This document shows positions 8,093-16,729 of a stretch of DNA of 64,000 bases, piece by piece. The stretch spans positions 4,836,001 through 4,900,000 of the forward strand of contig NZ_CP133771.1 of assembly GCF_031348265.1 (NCBI RefSeq). Direction: 5' to 3'. Position numbers and translations under genes: made by a program. The notes below the pieces were generated by a model. It was not told the origin of the DNA and did no database searches. It was given only the letters and a program-made list of their open reading frames with translations. Source of the stretch: Streptomyces collinus. GTDB taxonomy: Bacteria; Actinomycetota; Actinomycetes; Streptomycetales; Streptomycetaceae. Position 1 is the first letter of the stretch; every line of letters starts with the position of its first letter.

Positions 8093-9070
8093 TCATGACA
8101 CGCCCTGCTCGCGCAGCTCACGGGCCAGCTCGTACAGCCCCGCCAGGTCCATGCCCTCGGCGAACAGCGGCAGTTCGTGCAGCGGCAGGCCCAGTTCGGC
8201 CAGGACGGCGCGCTGCTCGTGCTCCAGCGTGTACCGCTCGGCGTACTCCTCGGCCTGCGCGAGCAGCGGGTCCACCAGCCGCTCGGCGTGCCCGCCGCGC
8301 CGTGCCCCGCCGAGCCCCGCGGACGACAGGGACCGCGCGACAGTGGAACGCGGGACCGTCCGTACGAGTTCCAGGTCGGTCTCGTCCAACACCTCCGGCC
8401 GGACCATGTTCACGATGATCCGCCCCACCGGCAGCCGGGCCGAACGCAGCTCGGCGATGCCGTCCACGGTCTCCTGGACGGGCATCTCCTCCAGCAGCGT
8501 CACCAGGTGCACGGCCGTCTCGGGCGACTTCAGCACCCGCATCACGGCCTGCGCCTGATTGTGTATCGGGCCGATCTTGGCGAGGCCCGCGACCTCGTCG
8601 TTCACGTTCAGGAAGCGGGTGATCCGCCCGGTCGGCGGGGCGTCCATGACGACGTAGTCGTAGGCGAACCGACCGCTTCGCTCCTTGCGGCGCACGGCCT
8701 CGCACGCCTTGCCGGTCAGGAGGACGTCCCTGAGGCCGGGCGCGATGGTGGTGGCGAAGTCGATCGCGCCGAGCTTCTTCAGGGCCCGGCCTGCGCTGCC
8801 CAGCTTGTAGAACATCTGGAGGTAGTCCAGAAGGGCCAGTTCGGGGTCGATGGCGAGTGCGTACACCTCCCCGCCCCCGGGTGCTACCGCGATTTTCCGT
8901 TCCTCATAAGGCAGCGCTTCCGTTTCGAAGAGCTGCGCGATGCCCTGACGGCCCTCGACCTCGACGAGAAGCGTCCGCTTCCCCTCCGTGGCCAGGGCCA
9001 GCGCTAGGGCCGCGGCCACCGTGGTCTTGCCGGTACCGCCCTTGCCGCTGACGACCTGGAGCCTGCTCAC
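8093..9070 (-). CDS. ArsA-family ATPase (second of a pair)
   Basis: A 325-residue ArsA-like ATPase whose Walker A SGKGGTGKTT begins at residue 8. Further landmarks are VEVEGRQGIAQLF after the first strand and VMDAPPTGRITRFLNV for the switch region. It is translated just ahead of the longer ArsA protein, and the two probably form a heteromeric ATPase. Mycobacterial homologues have been linked to anion transport and cell-wall integrity; that role is only inferred here. No cysteine triad for arsenite binding is visible, so arsenic resistance is unlikely. ATG 9070 gives the expected N-terminus right at the P-loop. Confidence 0.85.
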   Translation of the reverse strand: MSRLQVVSGKGGTGKTTVAAALALALATEGKRTLLVEVEGRQGIAQLFETEALPYEERKIAVAPGGGEVYALAIDPELALLDYLQMFYKLGSAGRALKKLGAIDFATTIAPGLRDVLLTGKACEAVRRKERSGRFAYDYVVMDAPPTGRITRFLNVNDEVAGLAKIGPIHNQAQAVMRVLKSPETAVHLVTLLEEMPVQETVDGIAELRSARLPVGRIIVNMVRPEVLDETDLELVRTVPRSTVARSLSSAGLGGARRGGHAERLVDPLLAQAEEYAERYTLEHEQRAVLAELGLPLHELPLFAEGMDLAGLYELARELREQGVS

Positions 9071-9186
9071 GTATTCGAGCCTAACCAGTTCGTGCCCGGG
9101 CTACGCGGGAGGCTGTGGACAACGTGGGCCGCGCCCTGTGGACGACCGGGGTGCGACCGGCCGCGTGACCCCCCTCCGCCAGCGGC

Positions 9187-9192
9187 TAGAGT
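9187..9192 (+). promoter_or_regulatory. -10 element TAGAGT for leaderless mRNA
   Basis: TAGAGT ends 7 bases before the ATG of the DUF4177 gene. A start site at this distance would put the mRNA 5' end at the ATG, and no Shine-Dalgarno sequence is present between them. Confidence 0.55.
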
Positions 9193-9199
9193 CGGCCGC

Positions 9200-9358
9200 A
9201 TGACCAAGTGGGAATACGCAACCGTGCCGCTGCTCGTCCACGCCACGAAGCAGATTCTGGACACCTGGGGCGAGGACGGCTGGGAGCTCGTCCAGGTCGT
9301 GCCCGGGCCGAACAACCCCGAGCAGCTCGTCGCCTACCTGAAGCGGGAGAAGCAGTAG
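9200..9358 (+). CDS. DUF4177-type small protein
   Basis: A 52-residue protein beginning MTKWEYATVPLL and containing the family-typical WGEDGWELVQVVPG stretch, which folds as a small alpha/beta unit in DUF4177 proteins. No function is known. Its stop overlaps the GTG start of the RidA gene (TAGTG), so the two are translated from one mRNA, and the pair is conserved next to ArsA genes in streptomycetes as far as I recall. The start is fixed by the -10 box immediately upstream and by alignment of the N-terminal KWEY motif. Confidence 0.75.
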   Translation: MTKWEYATVPLLVHATKQILDTWGEDGWELVQVVPGPNNPEQLVAYLKREKQ

Positions 9359-9819
9359 TGGGCGCCGTCGAGGCGAAGCTGGCCGAGCTGGGCCTGAGCC
9401 TGCCCGACGTGGTGCCGCCGCTCGCCGCGTACCAGCCGGCCGTGCAGTCCGGCCCGTACGTCTACACCGCCGGGCAGCTCCCGATGGTGGACGGCAAGCT
9501 TCCGGTCACCGGCAAGGTCGGCGCCGAGGTCACCCCGGAGGAGGCCAAGGAGCTGGCCCGCACGTGTGCGCTGAACGCCCTGGCCGCCGTGAAATCCGTC
9601 GCCGGTGACCTGGACCGCATCGCGCGCGTGGTGAAGGTCGTCGGCTTCGTGGCCTCGGCCTCCGACTTCACGGGTCAGCCCGCGGTGCTGAACGGCGCGA
9701 GCGAGCTGCTCGGCGAGGTCCTCGGCGACAAGGGCGTGCACGCGCGCAGCGCGGTGGGCGTGGCGGTGCTGCCGCTGGACGCACCGGTCGAGGTCGAGAT
9801 CCAGGTGGAGCTCGCCTAG
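9358..9819 (+). CDS. RidA-family enamine/imine deaminase
   Basis: A 153-residue YjgF/YER057c/UK114 protein. RidA enzymes hydrolyse reactive 2-aminoacrylate-type enamines released by PLP enzymes. Family features are YVYTAGQLPMVDG near residue 40, NALAAVKSVAGDLDRI, and HARSAVGVAVLPLDAPVEVEI at the C-terminus, where the Arg that binds the substrate carboxylate lies in ARSAVG. Family members are usually about 130 residues, and this longer subgroup is common in actinobacteria. The GTG start overlaps the preceding stop codon, which indicates translational coupling. Confidence 0.85.
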   Translation: MGAVEAKLAELGLSLPDVVPPLAAYQPAVQSGPYVYTAGQLPMVDGKLPVTGKVGAEVTPEEAKELARTCALNALAAVKSVAGDLDRIARVVKVVGFVASASDFTGQPAVLNGASELLGEVLGDKGVHARSAVGVAVLPLDAPVEVEIQVELA

Positions 9820-9901
9820 CACCCTCTTCGGTGGCCCCAGCTGCGGAATCCGTCCCCGGGGCCACTCGAACATCCGCCCGTCACGGGATAGCCTCGCGCC
9901 C

Positions 9902-10771
9902 ATGGCGAACGGTCAGTGGTACCCCCCGGAGTGGCCGGACCGCATCCGCGCACTCGCGGCCGGCACCCTCACCCCGGTGACCCCGAAGCGCGCGGCCACC
10001 GTCATGCTCCTGAAGGACACCGGCAGCGGCACGGCCGTCCACATGCTGCGCAGACGCGCCTCCATGGCCTTCGCCGGAGGCGCGTACGCGTACCCGGGCG
10101 GCGGTGTCGATCCGCGCGACGACGACCACCACGTCCGCTGGGCCGGCCCCACGCGCGCGTGGTGGGCGGACCGGCTCGGCACCGACGAGACGGCGGCCCA
10201 GGCGATCGTGTGCGCGGCCGTGCGCGAGACGTACGAGGAGGCGGGCGTGCTGCTCGCCGGGCCGGCCGCCGACTCGGTCGTCGGTGACACCACGGGCGCC
10301 GACTGGGAGGCCGACCGGGCCGCCCTGGTCGCCCGGGACCTGTCCTTCGCGGAGTTCCTGGACCGCCGCGGCCTGGTCCTGCGCTCCGACCTGCTCGGTG
10401 CCTGGACCCGCTGGATCACCCCGGAGTTCGAGTCCCGCCGCTACGACACCTGGTTCTTCGTGGCCGCGCTCCCCGAGGGGCAGCGCACCCGCAACGCCTC
10501 CACGGAGGCCGACCGCACGGTGTGGATCGCCCCGAGCGAGGCGGCGGCCGGGTACGACAAGGGCGAGCTGCTCATGATGCCGCCGACGATCGCGACCCTG
10601 CGCCAGCTGACGGCGTACGACACGGCCGCCGGGGCACTCGAAGCGGCCCCGGGGCGTGACCTCACGCCCGTCCTGGCCTCCGCCCGCCTGGTGGACGGGG
10701 AGATCGTGCTCTCCTGGCCGGGCCACGACGAGTTCACCAAGCACATCGCGACCGGTGGAGCCACCGCATGA
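9902..10771 (+). CDS. NUDIX hydrolase (long form)
   Basis: A 289-residue NUDIX hydrolase expected to cleave a nucleoside diphosphate linked to another moiety. The NUDIX helix reads AAVRETYEEAGVLL, with the canonical RExxEExG core, and the substrate loop FAGGAYAYPGGGVDPRD lies before it. Long C-terminal helices resemble the NUDT19-like group, some of which act on CoA esters; the real substrate is unknown. TAGCCT (9889-9894) lies 7 bases before the ATG, again a leaderless arrangement. The stop overlaps the ATG of the MBL gene by 4 bases, so the two are an operon. Confidence 0.85.
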   Translation: MANGQWYPPEWPDRIRALAAGTLTPVTPKRAATVMLLKDTGSGTAVHMLRRRASMAFAGGAYAYPGGGVDPRDDDHHVRWAGPTRAWWADRLGTDETAAQAIVCAAVRETYEEAGVLLAGPAADSVVGDTTGADWEADRAALVARDLSFAEFLDRRGLVLRSDLLGAWTRWITPEFESRRYDTWFFVAALPEGQRTRNASTEADRTVWIAPSEAAAGYDKGELLMMPPTIATLRQLTAYDTAAGALEAAPGRDLTPVLASARLVDGEIVLSWPGHDEFTKHIATGGATA

Positions 10772-11598
10772 CGGACGCAGCCGCCCTTCCCGGCCAGCCG
10801 CGCGGCGGGGTCCTCTCGGGGCCCGCCACCGCGCGGGCCGTGAACGTCCTGGCCCCCAACGCCTCGGCGATGACCCTCGACGGCACGAACACCTGGATCG
10901 TCTCCGAGCCCGGCTCGGACCTGGCCGTGGTGATCGACCCGGGTCCGCTGGACGACGGGCATCTGTGCCGGGTCGTCGCCACGGCCGAGCAGGCGGGCAA
11001 GCGCGTCGCCCTGACCCTGCTGACCCACGGCCACCCCGACCACGCGGAGGGCGCCGCCCGGTTCGCCGAACTGACCGGCACGCGCGTGCGTGCCCTCGAC
11101 CCGGCCCTGCGGCTGGGCGAGGAGGGCCTGGCCGCCGGAGACGTCATCACCACCGGCGGACTGGAACTGCGCGTCGTAGCGACCCCGGGCCACACCTCCG
11201 ACTCCCTGTGCTTCCACCTCCCGGCCGACCGGGCGGTCCTCACCGGCGACACGGTCCTCGGCCGCGGCACGACGGTCGTGGCCCACCCCGACGGGCGTCT
11301 CGGTGACTACCTGGACTCCCTGCGCCGCCTGCGCTCCCTCACGGTCGACGACGGCGTCCACACGGTCCTGCCGGGTCACGGACCCGTACTCGACGACGCC
11401 CAGGGCGCCGTCGAGTACTACCTCGCCCACCGCGCCACCCGCCTCGCCCAGGTGGAGACGGCGGTCGAGGACGGCTACCGCACCCCTGCCGCCGTCGTGG
11501 CGCACGTCTACGCGGACGTGGACCGCTCCCTGTGGCCGGCCGCGGAACTGTCGGTGCGGGCGCAGATGGACTATCTGGAGGAGCACGGGCTCATCTAG
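10768..11598 (+). CDS. MBL-fold metallohydrolase, LACTB2-like
   Basis: A 276-residue metallo-beta-lactamase-fold hydrolase. The metal signature THGHPDHAEGA near residue 90 (HxHxDH), the later TPGHTSDSLCF, GDTVLGRG and PGHGPVLDD supply the other ligands. A C-terminal winged-helix region of about 70 residues (DGYRTPAAVVAHVYADV) matches LACTB2/ribonuclease-like members rather than classic beta-lactamases. Substrate is unknown; an RNase or thioester hydrolase role is possible. Coupled to the NUDIX gene by an ATGA overlap. A homologue holds the same place beside crp in mycobacteria (Rv3677c). Confidence 0.85.
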   Translation: MTDAAALPGQPRGGVLSGPATARAVNVLAPNASAMTLDGTNTWIVSEPGSDLAVVIDPGPLDDGHLCRVVATAEQAGKRVALTLLTHGHPDHAEGAARFAELTGTRVRALDPALRLGEEGLAAGDVITTGGLELRVVATPGHTSDSLCFHLPADRAVLTGDTVLGRGTTVVAHPDGRLGDYLDSLRRLRSLTVDDGVHTVLPGHGPVLDDAQGAVEYYLAHRATRLAQVETAVEDGYRTPAAVVAHVYADVDRSLWPAAELSVRAQMDYLEEHGLI

Positions 11599-11624
11599 GG
11601 CCCTCGGGGACGCGGTCGCAGCCC

Positions 11625-12446
11625 TCAGGGGCGCGGCGCTTTGACGCCGTGCACGCGCGCGTACTCCCCGGCGAGCCAGGGTCCGAGATCGCCGACGTAC
11701 GCCGCGAGCACGGCGGCGTCCCCGGCCGGCTCCCGGCCCAGGGCGGCCGCTGCCCGCATCTGCTCACCCCGCTCGGGGTAGAACCCGGCGAAGGCCTCGG
11801 CCATCTCGTGCAGGTCGCTGGTCCAGCCGTGCCAGCGGGGCATGACCAGCGTGAAGCCCGTACGGACCAGGTGCCGGGACATGAAGCGGACCAGGGGCCG
11901 GCGGGCCTCCTCCGTGTCGTCCGCCCCGGCGATCCGCCGGCGCCAGCTCGGCAGGAGGAGGGCCAGATCGCCGTTGGTCTCGCGGGCCAGCAGCGAGTCG
12001 GGGCGGTAGCGCGGCAGGTGAGCGGCCAGGTCCTCGCCCAGCAGCGGTGTGCACAGGCAGGCGACGAACCACCCCAGGTCGTACCGCTCCAGGTCGCTCA
12101 GCAGCCGCGCCCGGCCGAACAGCAGGGTGCCGTGCCCGTCGATCTGCCCGAACTCCTCGTCCAGGGCCGCGCCGAGCGCCCGGGCGTCGTCCCGGTCCGC
12201 CCCGGTCGGCTCCTGGTGCAGGGCGAGCAGCAGGTCGAGGTCGCTGCGGCCCACGCGCGCGGTGCCGCGCGGTATCGACCCGTAGAGGTAGGCGCTGTGC
12301 AGCCGGTGCCCGAACACGTCGGTCAGCCGGTCGCGCGTCGCGGTGACCACCGGCCGGAAGGCCGGGGGCACGCGCGCGAGGGAGCCCTCCCGGGTGAGGA
12401 AGCCCCGCGCGTCGAGTCCGGGGCGGCGGACGGCGTTGCCGGTCAT
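11625..12446 (-). CDS. Nucleotidyltransferase, aminoglycoside adenylyltransferase-like
   Basis: A 273-residue protein with the DNA polymerase beta-type nucleotidyltransferase core LYGSIPRGTARVGRSDLDLLL. The GS pair and the DxD metal ligands (SDLDL) are both present, so it is probably active. The C-terminal helical region, with RETNGDLALLLPSWRRRI and LVRTGFTLVMPRWHGWTSD, resembles the helical domain that follows this core in ANT-like and kanamycin-nucleotidyltransferase-like proteins. It could adenylylate a small molecule, but a resistance role is not shown by sequence. It is convergent with the MBL gene and downstream of the crp terminator. Confidence 0.7.
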   Translation of the reverse strand: MTGNAVRRPGLDARGFLTREGSLARVPPAFRPVVTATRDRLTDVFGHRLHSAYLYGSIPRGTARVGRSDLDLLLALHQEPTGADRDDARALGAALDEEFGQIDGHGTLLFGRARLLSDLERYDLGWFVACLCTPLLGEDLAAHLPRYRPDSLLARETNGDLALLLPSWRRRIAGADDTEEARRPLVRFMSRHLVRTGFTLVMPRWHGWTSDLHEMAEAFAGFYPERGEQMRAAAALGREPAGDAAVLAAYVGDLGPWLAGEYARVHGVKAPRP

Positions 12447-12506
12447 GCGCTCACCGTGCCGCGGGCGGGGCCGCCGTGGGGCGTGTTTTCCGCGTTCTTG
12501 ACGACG

Positions 12507-12539
12507 TCGGGCCCCGTCTCATGAGGAGACGGGGCCCGA
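12507..12539 (-). terminator. crp terminator hairpin
   Basis: Arms 12507-12520 and 12526-12539 are perfect 14-base complements (TCGGGCCCCGTCTC and its reverse) around a 5-base loop. The hairpin lies just beyond the crp stop codon on the minus strand. Confidence 0.85.
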
Positions 12540-12573
12540 TGACGTACGGCCGGATGTGCGGTCAGGCGTGCGG

Positions 12574-13248
12574 TCAGCGTGAGCGCTTGGCGAGGCGTTC
12601 CACGTCCAGGAGGATCACCGCGCGGGCCTCCAGGCGCAACCAGCCGCGCTGGGCGAAGTCCGCGAGGGCCTTGTTGACCGTCTCGCGGGACGCGCCGACC
12701 AGCTGGGCCAGCTCCTCCTGCGTGAGGTCGTGCACGACGTGGATGCCCTCCTCGGACTGCACGCCGAACCGGCGCGACAGGTCGAGCAGGGCGCGGGCGA
12801 CGCGGCCCGGGACGTCCGAGAAGACGAGGTCGGACATCGCGTCGTTGGTCTTGCGCAGCCGGCGCGCGACGGCGCGCAGGAGCGCCGTGGCCACCTCCGG
12901 GCGGGCGTTCAGCCAGGGCTGGAGGTCGCCGTGGCCGAGGCCGAGCAGCTTGACCTCGGTCAGTGCCGTGGCGGTCGCGGTGCGCGGGCCCGGGTCGAAC
13001 AGCGACAGCTCGCCGATGAGCTCGCTGGGGCCGACCACGGCCAGCATGTTCTCGCGGCCGTCGGGGGACGTGCGGTGGAGCTTCACCTTGCCCTCGGTGA
13101 CCACGTACAGGCGGTCTCCGGGGTCGCCCTCATGGAACAGCGAGTCACCGCGGGCGAGGGTCACCTCACTCATGGAGGCGCGGAGCTCCGCGGCCTGCTC
13201 GTCATCGAGCGCCGCGAAGAGCGGATTGCGCCGCAGAACGTCGTCCAC
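12574..13248 (-). CDS. crp: CRP/FNR-family regulator Crp
   Basis: A 224-residue Crp, the length known for S. coelicolor Crp, which controls germination, development and antibiotic gene expression with cAMP. The cyclic-nucleotide domain carries GELSLFDPGPRTATA (phosphate-binding cassette), preceded by FHEGDPGDRLYVVTEGKVKL; the C-terminal helix-turn-helix is LTQEELAQLVGASRETVNKAL. The GTG start at 13248 is supported by AGGAGAG 6-12 bases upstream. An upstream in-frame ATG (13317) would add residues with no homology. A site fitting the Streptomyces Crp consensus lies about 90 bases upstream, which suggests autoregulation. Confidence 0.93.
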   Translation of the reverse strand: MDDVLRRNPLFAALDDEQAAELRASMSEVTLARGDSLFHEGDPGDRLYVVTEGKVKLHRTSPDGRENMLAVVGPSELIGELSLFDPGPRTATATALTEVKLLGLGHGDLQPWLNARPEVATALLRAVARRLRKTNDAMSDLVFSDVPGRVARALLDLSRRFGVQSEEGIHVVHDLTQEELAQLVGASRETVNKALADFAQRGWLRLEARAVILLDVERLAKRSR

Positions 13249-13337
13249 GAGTTCTCTCCTTGTCGACCTGCTCAGGGGATCTTGCTCCCCCGTGTACCGA
13301 GGGACCGTGGTGCCCATTTTGTCGGGCAGTCCAAACA

Positions 13338-13351
13338 GTGTGATCTGTCAC
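13338..13351. promoter_or_regulatory. Candidate Crp-binding site
   Basis: GTGTGATCTGTCAC fits the GTG-N6-GNCAC consensus described for S. coelicolor Crp and is embedded in the palindromic TGTG-N6-CACA. It lies in the divergent crp/nth intergenic region, about 90 bases from the crp start and 104 from nth. Confidence 0.6.
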
Positions 13352-13442
13352 AAGGATGCCGCACACGTGTCCCGGGGTACGCGGCAGGGGTCCAATTGGG
13401 CGCCGATCTTCAGGGGCCGGGGCGGATGTCGGTGCCGGGCCT

Positions 13443-13448
13443 TAGGCT
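13443..13448 (+). promoter_or_regulatory. -10 element TAGGCT of nth
   Basis: TAGGCT ends 6 bases before the GTG of nth, with no ribosome-binding site between them. This supports a leaderless transcript and fixes the GTG as the start. Confidence 0.55.
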
Positions 13449-13454
13449 GGCCGG

Positions 13455-14630
13455 GTGTCCAAATCGCCGGTGAGAGCACAGGCCGAGGGGGCTGCGCGGG
13501 TGGTTGTACGTCGCGATTCCGCTGTGGGCGAACAGAGCCCCGATGGCGGTAGGAAAACGGCGAAACAGAACAAGACGGAGCCGGTGAAGAAGGCCGCGTC
13601 CGCGAAGGGGGCCGCGTCCGCGAAGAAGGCTGCTTCCAAGGCGGGTGCTTCGAAGGCGAGTGGCTCGAAGGCGAGTGGCTCGAAGTCGACCGCCTCGAAG
13701 GCATCCTCTTCGAAGACGTCCGCTGCCAAGAAGGCCGCGAAGGGCGCTGCCGTGAAGAAGGCGCCCGCGCCCAAGAAGGTCGCGGTCGCGCCCAAGAAGG
13801 CCACCGCCCGCCTCAAGGGCACCGCCCCCGCCAAGGCCGTCGTCCACCCGCCGGGCGACGAGTCGCCCACCGCTCTGGTCCGCCGGGCCCGCCGTATCAA
13901 CCGCGAGCTCGCCGAGGTCTTTCCGTACGCGCACCCCGAGCTGGACTTCGAGAACCCGTTCCAACTCGTCGTCGCCACGGTCCTGTCCGCCCAGACGACC
14001 GACCTGCGCGTCAACCAGACGACACCGTCCCTCTTCGCGAAGTACCCGACCCCGGAGGACCTGGCCGCCGCCAACCCCGAGGAGGTGGAGGAGATCCTCC
14101 GCCCGTGCGGCTTCTTCCGGGCCAAGACGAAGTCGGTCATAGGGCTGTCGAAGGCCCTGGTCGAGGACTTCGGGGGTGAGGTGCCCGGCCGGCTGGAGGA
14201 CCTGGTCAAGCTGCCCGGCGTCGGCCGCAAGACCGCGTTCGTCGTGCTGGGCAACGCCTTCGGCCGCCCCGGCATCACCGTGGACACGCACTTCCAGCGC
14301 CTGGTGCGCCGTTGGCGGTGGACCGGTGAGAGCGACCCGGACAAGATCGAGGCCGCCATCGGCGCGCTCTTCCCGAAGAGCGACTGGACGGACCTCTCGC
14401 ACCACGTGATCTGGCACGGCCGCCGCATCTGCCACGCCCGCAAGCCCGCGTGCGGCGCCTGCCCGATCGCCCCGCTCTGCCCGGCGTACGGCGAGGGCGA
14501 GACGGACCCGGAGAAGGCGAAGAAGCTCCTCAAGTACGAGAAGGGCGGCTTCCCCGGCCAGCGTCTGAAGCCGCCGCAGGCCTACCTGGACGCGGGCGGC
14601 ACACCGGCGCCGCCGCTGGGGGCCGGATGA
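13455..14630 (+). CDS. nth: Endonuclease III with long basic N-terminal tail
   Basis: DNA glycosylase/AP lyase of base excision repair. The catalytic core (about residues 134-370) has the helix-hairpin-helix LPGVGRKTAF with the lyase Lys, the catalytic Asp in VDTHFQRLVRR and the 4Fe-4S loop C-x6-C-x2-C-x5-C in CHARKPACGACPIAPLC. Ahead of it lies a tail of about 130 residues made almost only of Lys, Ala and Ser, including repeats such as SKASGSKASGSK, like histone H1 tails. E. coli Nth is about 211 residues, so the tail accounts for most of the extra length. It probably increases non-specific DNA binding. The GTG start is supported by the -10 box 6 bases upstream. Confidence 0.93.
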   Translation: MSKSPVRAQAEGAARVVVRRDSAVGEQSPDGGRKTAKQNKTEPVKKAASAKGAASAKKAASKAGASKASGSKASGSKSTASKASSSKTSAAKKAAKGAAVKKAPAPKKVAVAPKKATARLKGTAPAKAVVHPPGDESPTALVRRARRINRELAEVFPYAHPELDFENPFQLVVATVLSAQTTDLRVNQTTPSLFAKYPTPEDLAAANPEEVEEILRPCGFFRAKTKSVIGLSKALVEDFGGEVPGRLEDLVKLPGVGRKTAFVVLGNAFGRPGITVDTHFQRLVRRWRWTGESDPDKIEAAIGALFPKSDWTDLSHHVIWHGRRICHARKPACGACPIAPLCPAYGEGETDPEKAKKLLKYEKGGFPGQRLKPPQAYLDAGGTPAPPLGAG

Positions 14631-14778
14631 GCCGCCGGGAACATGCGGTCCGTCGGCCGAGCGGCCCGGCGCGCCCCCCTGAGAGCCTGACGCGCCGCCC
14701 GTTCAGGGGATCCCGGGCGCTCGCGGAACGATCTCGGGGCCGTCGCGCGTTGGATGCGGCAGGACGACGGGGGTGGCG

Positions 14779-15474
14779 ATGACGCGCGCGAGCGACACAC
14801 AGGACGGCCCGGTGGTGCTGAGCAAGGACGGGCTGCCCGGCTGGCTGGACCCTGTGGTGCACGCCGTGGAGACCGTTCGGCCGACACAGCTGAGCCGCTT
14901 CCTGCCGCCGGAGGACGGCGCCGGGCGGCAGTCCGCCGTGCTGGTCCTGTTCGGCGAGGGCAGGCACGGGCCGGAGCTGCTGCTCATGGAGCGTGCGAGC
15001 TCCCTGCGCTCGCACGCCGGCCAGCCCTCCTTCCCGGGCGGCGCCCTCGACCCGGAGGACGGCGACCCGGCCGGTGACGGCCCGCTGCGGGCCGCCCTGC
15101 GCGAGGCGGAGGAGGAGACCGGCCTCGATCCCTCCGGCGTCCAGCTCTTCGGCGTCCTGCCCCGGCTCTACATCCCGGTCAGCGGTTTCGTCGTCACTCC
15201 GGTTCTGGGCTGGTGGCGGGAGCCGAGCCCGGTCGGGGTGGTCGATCCGAACGAGACCGCCAGGGTCTTCACCGTCCCCGTGGCGGATCTCACGGATCCG
15301 GCGAACCGGGCGACCACCGTCCACCCCAGCGGCCACCGAGGTCCGGCATTTCTGGTCGAATCGGCCCTTGTCTGGGGTTTCACGGCCGGAATCATCGACC
15401 GGCTGCTGCACTTCGCAGGCTGGGAGCGGCCCTGGGACCGCGAGAAGCAGGTCCCGCTCGACTGGCGCGCATGA
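14779..15474 (+). CDS. CoA pyrophosphatase (NUDIX)
   Basis: A 231-residue NUDIX hydrolase of the NudL/YeaB type that cleaves coenzyme A and acyl-CoAs to 3',5'-ADP and phosphopantetheine derivatives. The CoA-subfamily signature LRSHAGQPSFPGG precedes the NUDIX helix ALREAEEETGL. ATG 14779 is preferred because GGGGG lies 5-9 bases upstream; GTG 14773 is an in-frame alternative. The gene lies between nth and the membrane protease and probably forms one unit with the protease 13 bases downstream, as in mycobacteria. Confidence 0.88.
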   Translation: MTRASDTQDGPVVLSKDGLPGWLDPVVHAVETVRPTQLSRFLPPEDGAGRQSAVLVLFGEGRHGPELLLMERASSLRSHAGQPSFPGGALDPEDGDPAGDGPLRAALREAEEETGLDPSGVQLFGVLPRLYIPVSGFVVTPVLGWWREPSPVGVVDPNETARVFTVPVADLTDPANRATTVHPSGHRGPAFLVESALVWGFTAGIIDRLLHFAGWERPWDREKQVPLDWRA

Positions 15475-15487
15475 CAGGGTGGCCTCC

Positions 15488-16687
15488 GTGAACGTGCTGG
15501 ACATCTTGTTGCTGGTCGCCGCCGTGTGGTTCGCGGTCGTGGGGTACCGCCAGGGGTTCGTCGTCGGCATCCTGTCGGTGATCGGCTTCCTGGGCGGCGG
15601 CCTCGTCGCGGTGTACGTGCTGCCCGTCATCTGGGACGCGCTGACGGACAACGCGGAGGTGAGCACGACCGCCGCCGTCGTCGCGGTCGTCGTCGTCATC
15701 GTCTGCGCCTCCGTCGGCCAGGCCCTCACCACCCACCTCGGCAACAAGCTGCGCCGGCACATCACCTGGTCCCCGGCCCGGGCTCTCGACGCCACCGGCG
15801 GCGCCCTCGTCAACGTCGTGGCGATGCTCCTGGTCGCCTGGCTGATCGGCTCGGCCCTCGCGGGCACGACGCTGCCCACGCTCGGCAAGGAGGTCCGCAA
15901 CTCCAAGGTGCTGCTGGGCGTCTCGCAGGCCCTGCCGGACCAAGCGGCCACCTGGTTCGCGGACTTCTCCTCCGTCCTCGCGCAGAACGGCTTCCCGCAG
16001 GTGTTCAGCCCGTTCTCGAACGAGCCGATCACCGACGTCCGGCCCCCGGACCCGGCGCTGGCCGACAGCCCGGTGGCGGCCCGCGCCCAGCGTTCCATCG
16101 TCAAGGTCATGGGCACGGCCCCGAGCTGCGGCAAGGTCCTGGAGGGCACCGGCTTCGTCTTCTCCGACCGCCGCGTCATGACCAACGCGCACGTGGTGGG
16201 CGGAGTCGACGAGCCGACCGTTCAGATAGGCGGCGAGGGCAGGAAGTACGACGCCAAGGTCGTGCTCTACGACTGGCGGCGCGACATCGCCGTCCTCGAC
16301 GTGCCGAATCTCAAGGCACCCGTGCTGCGGTTCACCGGCAAGGACGCGAGCAGCGGCGACAGCGCGATCGTCGCGGGCTTCCCGGAGAACGGGGCGTACG
16401 ACGTGCGGGCCGCACGCGTACGGGGCCGCATCTCGGCCAACGGCCCGGACATCTACCACCGCGGCACGGTCCGCCGCGACGTCTACTCCCTCTTCGCGAC
16501 CGTCCGCCAGGGCAACTCCGGCGGCCCGCTGCTCACCCCCGACGGCAAGGTCTACGGCGTGGTGTTCGCCAAGTCCCTCGACGACGCCAAGACCGGGTAC
16601 GCGCTGACCGTGGACGAGATCCAGGAGGACATCACCAAGGGGCGCACCGCCAACCAGCAGGTGGGAAGCGACAGCTGCGCGCTCTAG
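15488..16687 (+). CDS. CvpA-type membrane serine protease, MarP-like
   Basis: A 399-residue protein with about four N-terminal TM segments (residues 1-125, CvpA/colicin V production fold) and a trypsin-like domain outside the membrane. Triad residues are His in MTNAHVVGG, Asp in RRDIAVLDV and Ser in QGNSGGPLL. Cys residues in APSCGKV and at the C-terminus (DSCAL) may form a disulfide, as in M. tuberculosis MarP, which guards against acid stress and controls wall hydrolases. The GTG start follows AGGGTGG. The order crp-nth-NUDIX-marP matches Rv3676-Rv3671c, apart from a thioredoxin-like gene that mycobacteria have between. Confidence 0.9.
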   Translation: MNVLDILLLVAAVWFAVVGYRQGFVVGILSVIGFLGGGLVAVYVLPVIWDALTDNAEVSTTAAVVAVVVVIVCASVGQALTTHLGNKLRRHITWSPARALDATGGALVNVVAMLLVAWLIGSALAGTTLPTLGKEVRNSKVLLGVSQALPDQAATWFADFSSVLAQNGFPQVFSPFSNEPITDVRPPDPALADSPVAARAQRSIVKVMGTAPSCGKVLEGTGFVFSDRRVMTNAHVVGGVDEPTVQIGGEGRKYDAKVVLYDWRRDIAVLDVPNLKAPVLRFTGKDASSGDSAIVAGFPENGAYDVRAARVRGRISANGPDIYHRGTVRRDVYSLFATVRQGNSGGPLLTPDGKVYGVVFAKSLDDAKTGYALTVDEIQEDITKGRTANQQVGSDSCAL

Positions 16688-16729
16688 GCGCGGTGCCGAG
16701 GCAACAGGTGTCGGGGCGGCAGGTGTCGG

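Noticed and set aside
8093..9070. Arsenic resistance function for the ArsA pair
   Set aside because: No arsB, arsC or arsR nearby and no metal-binding cysteine triad seen; the context is the WhiB/RidA block.
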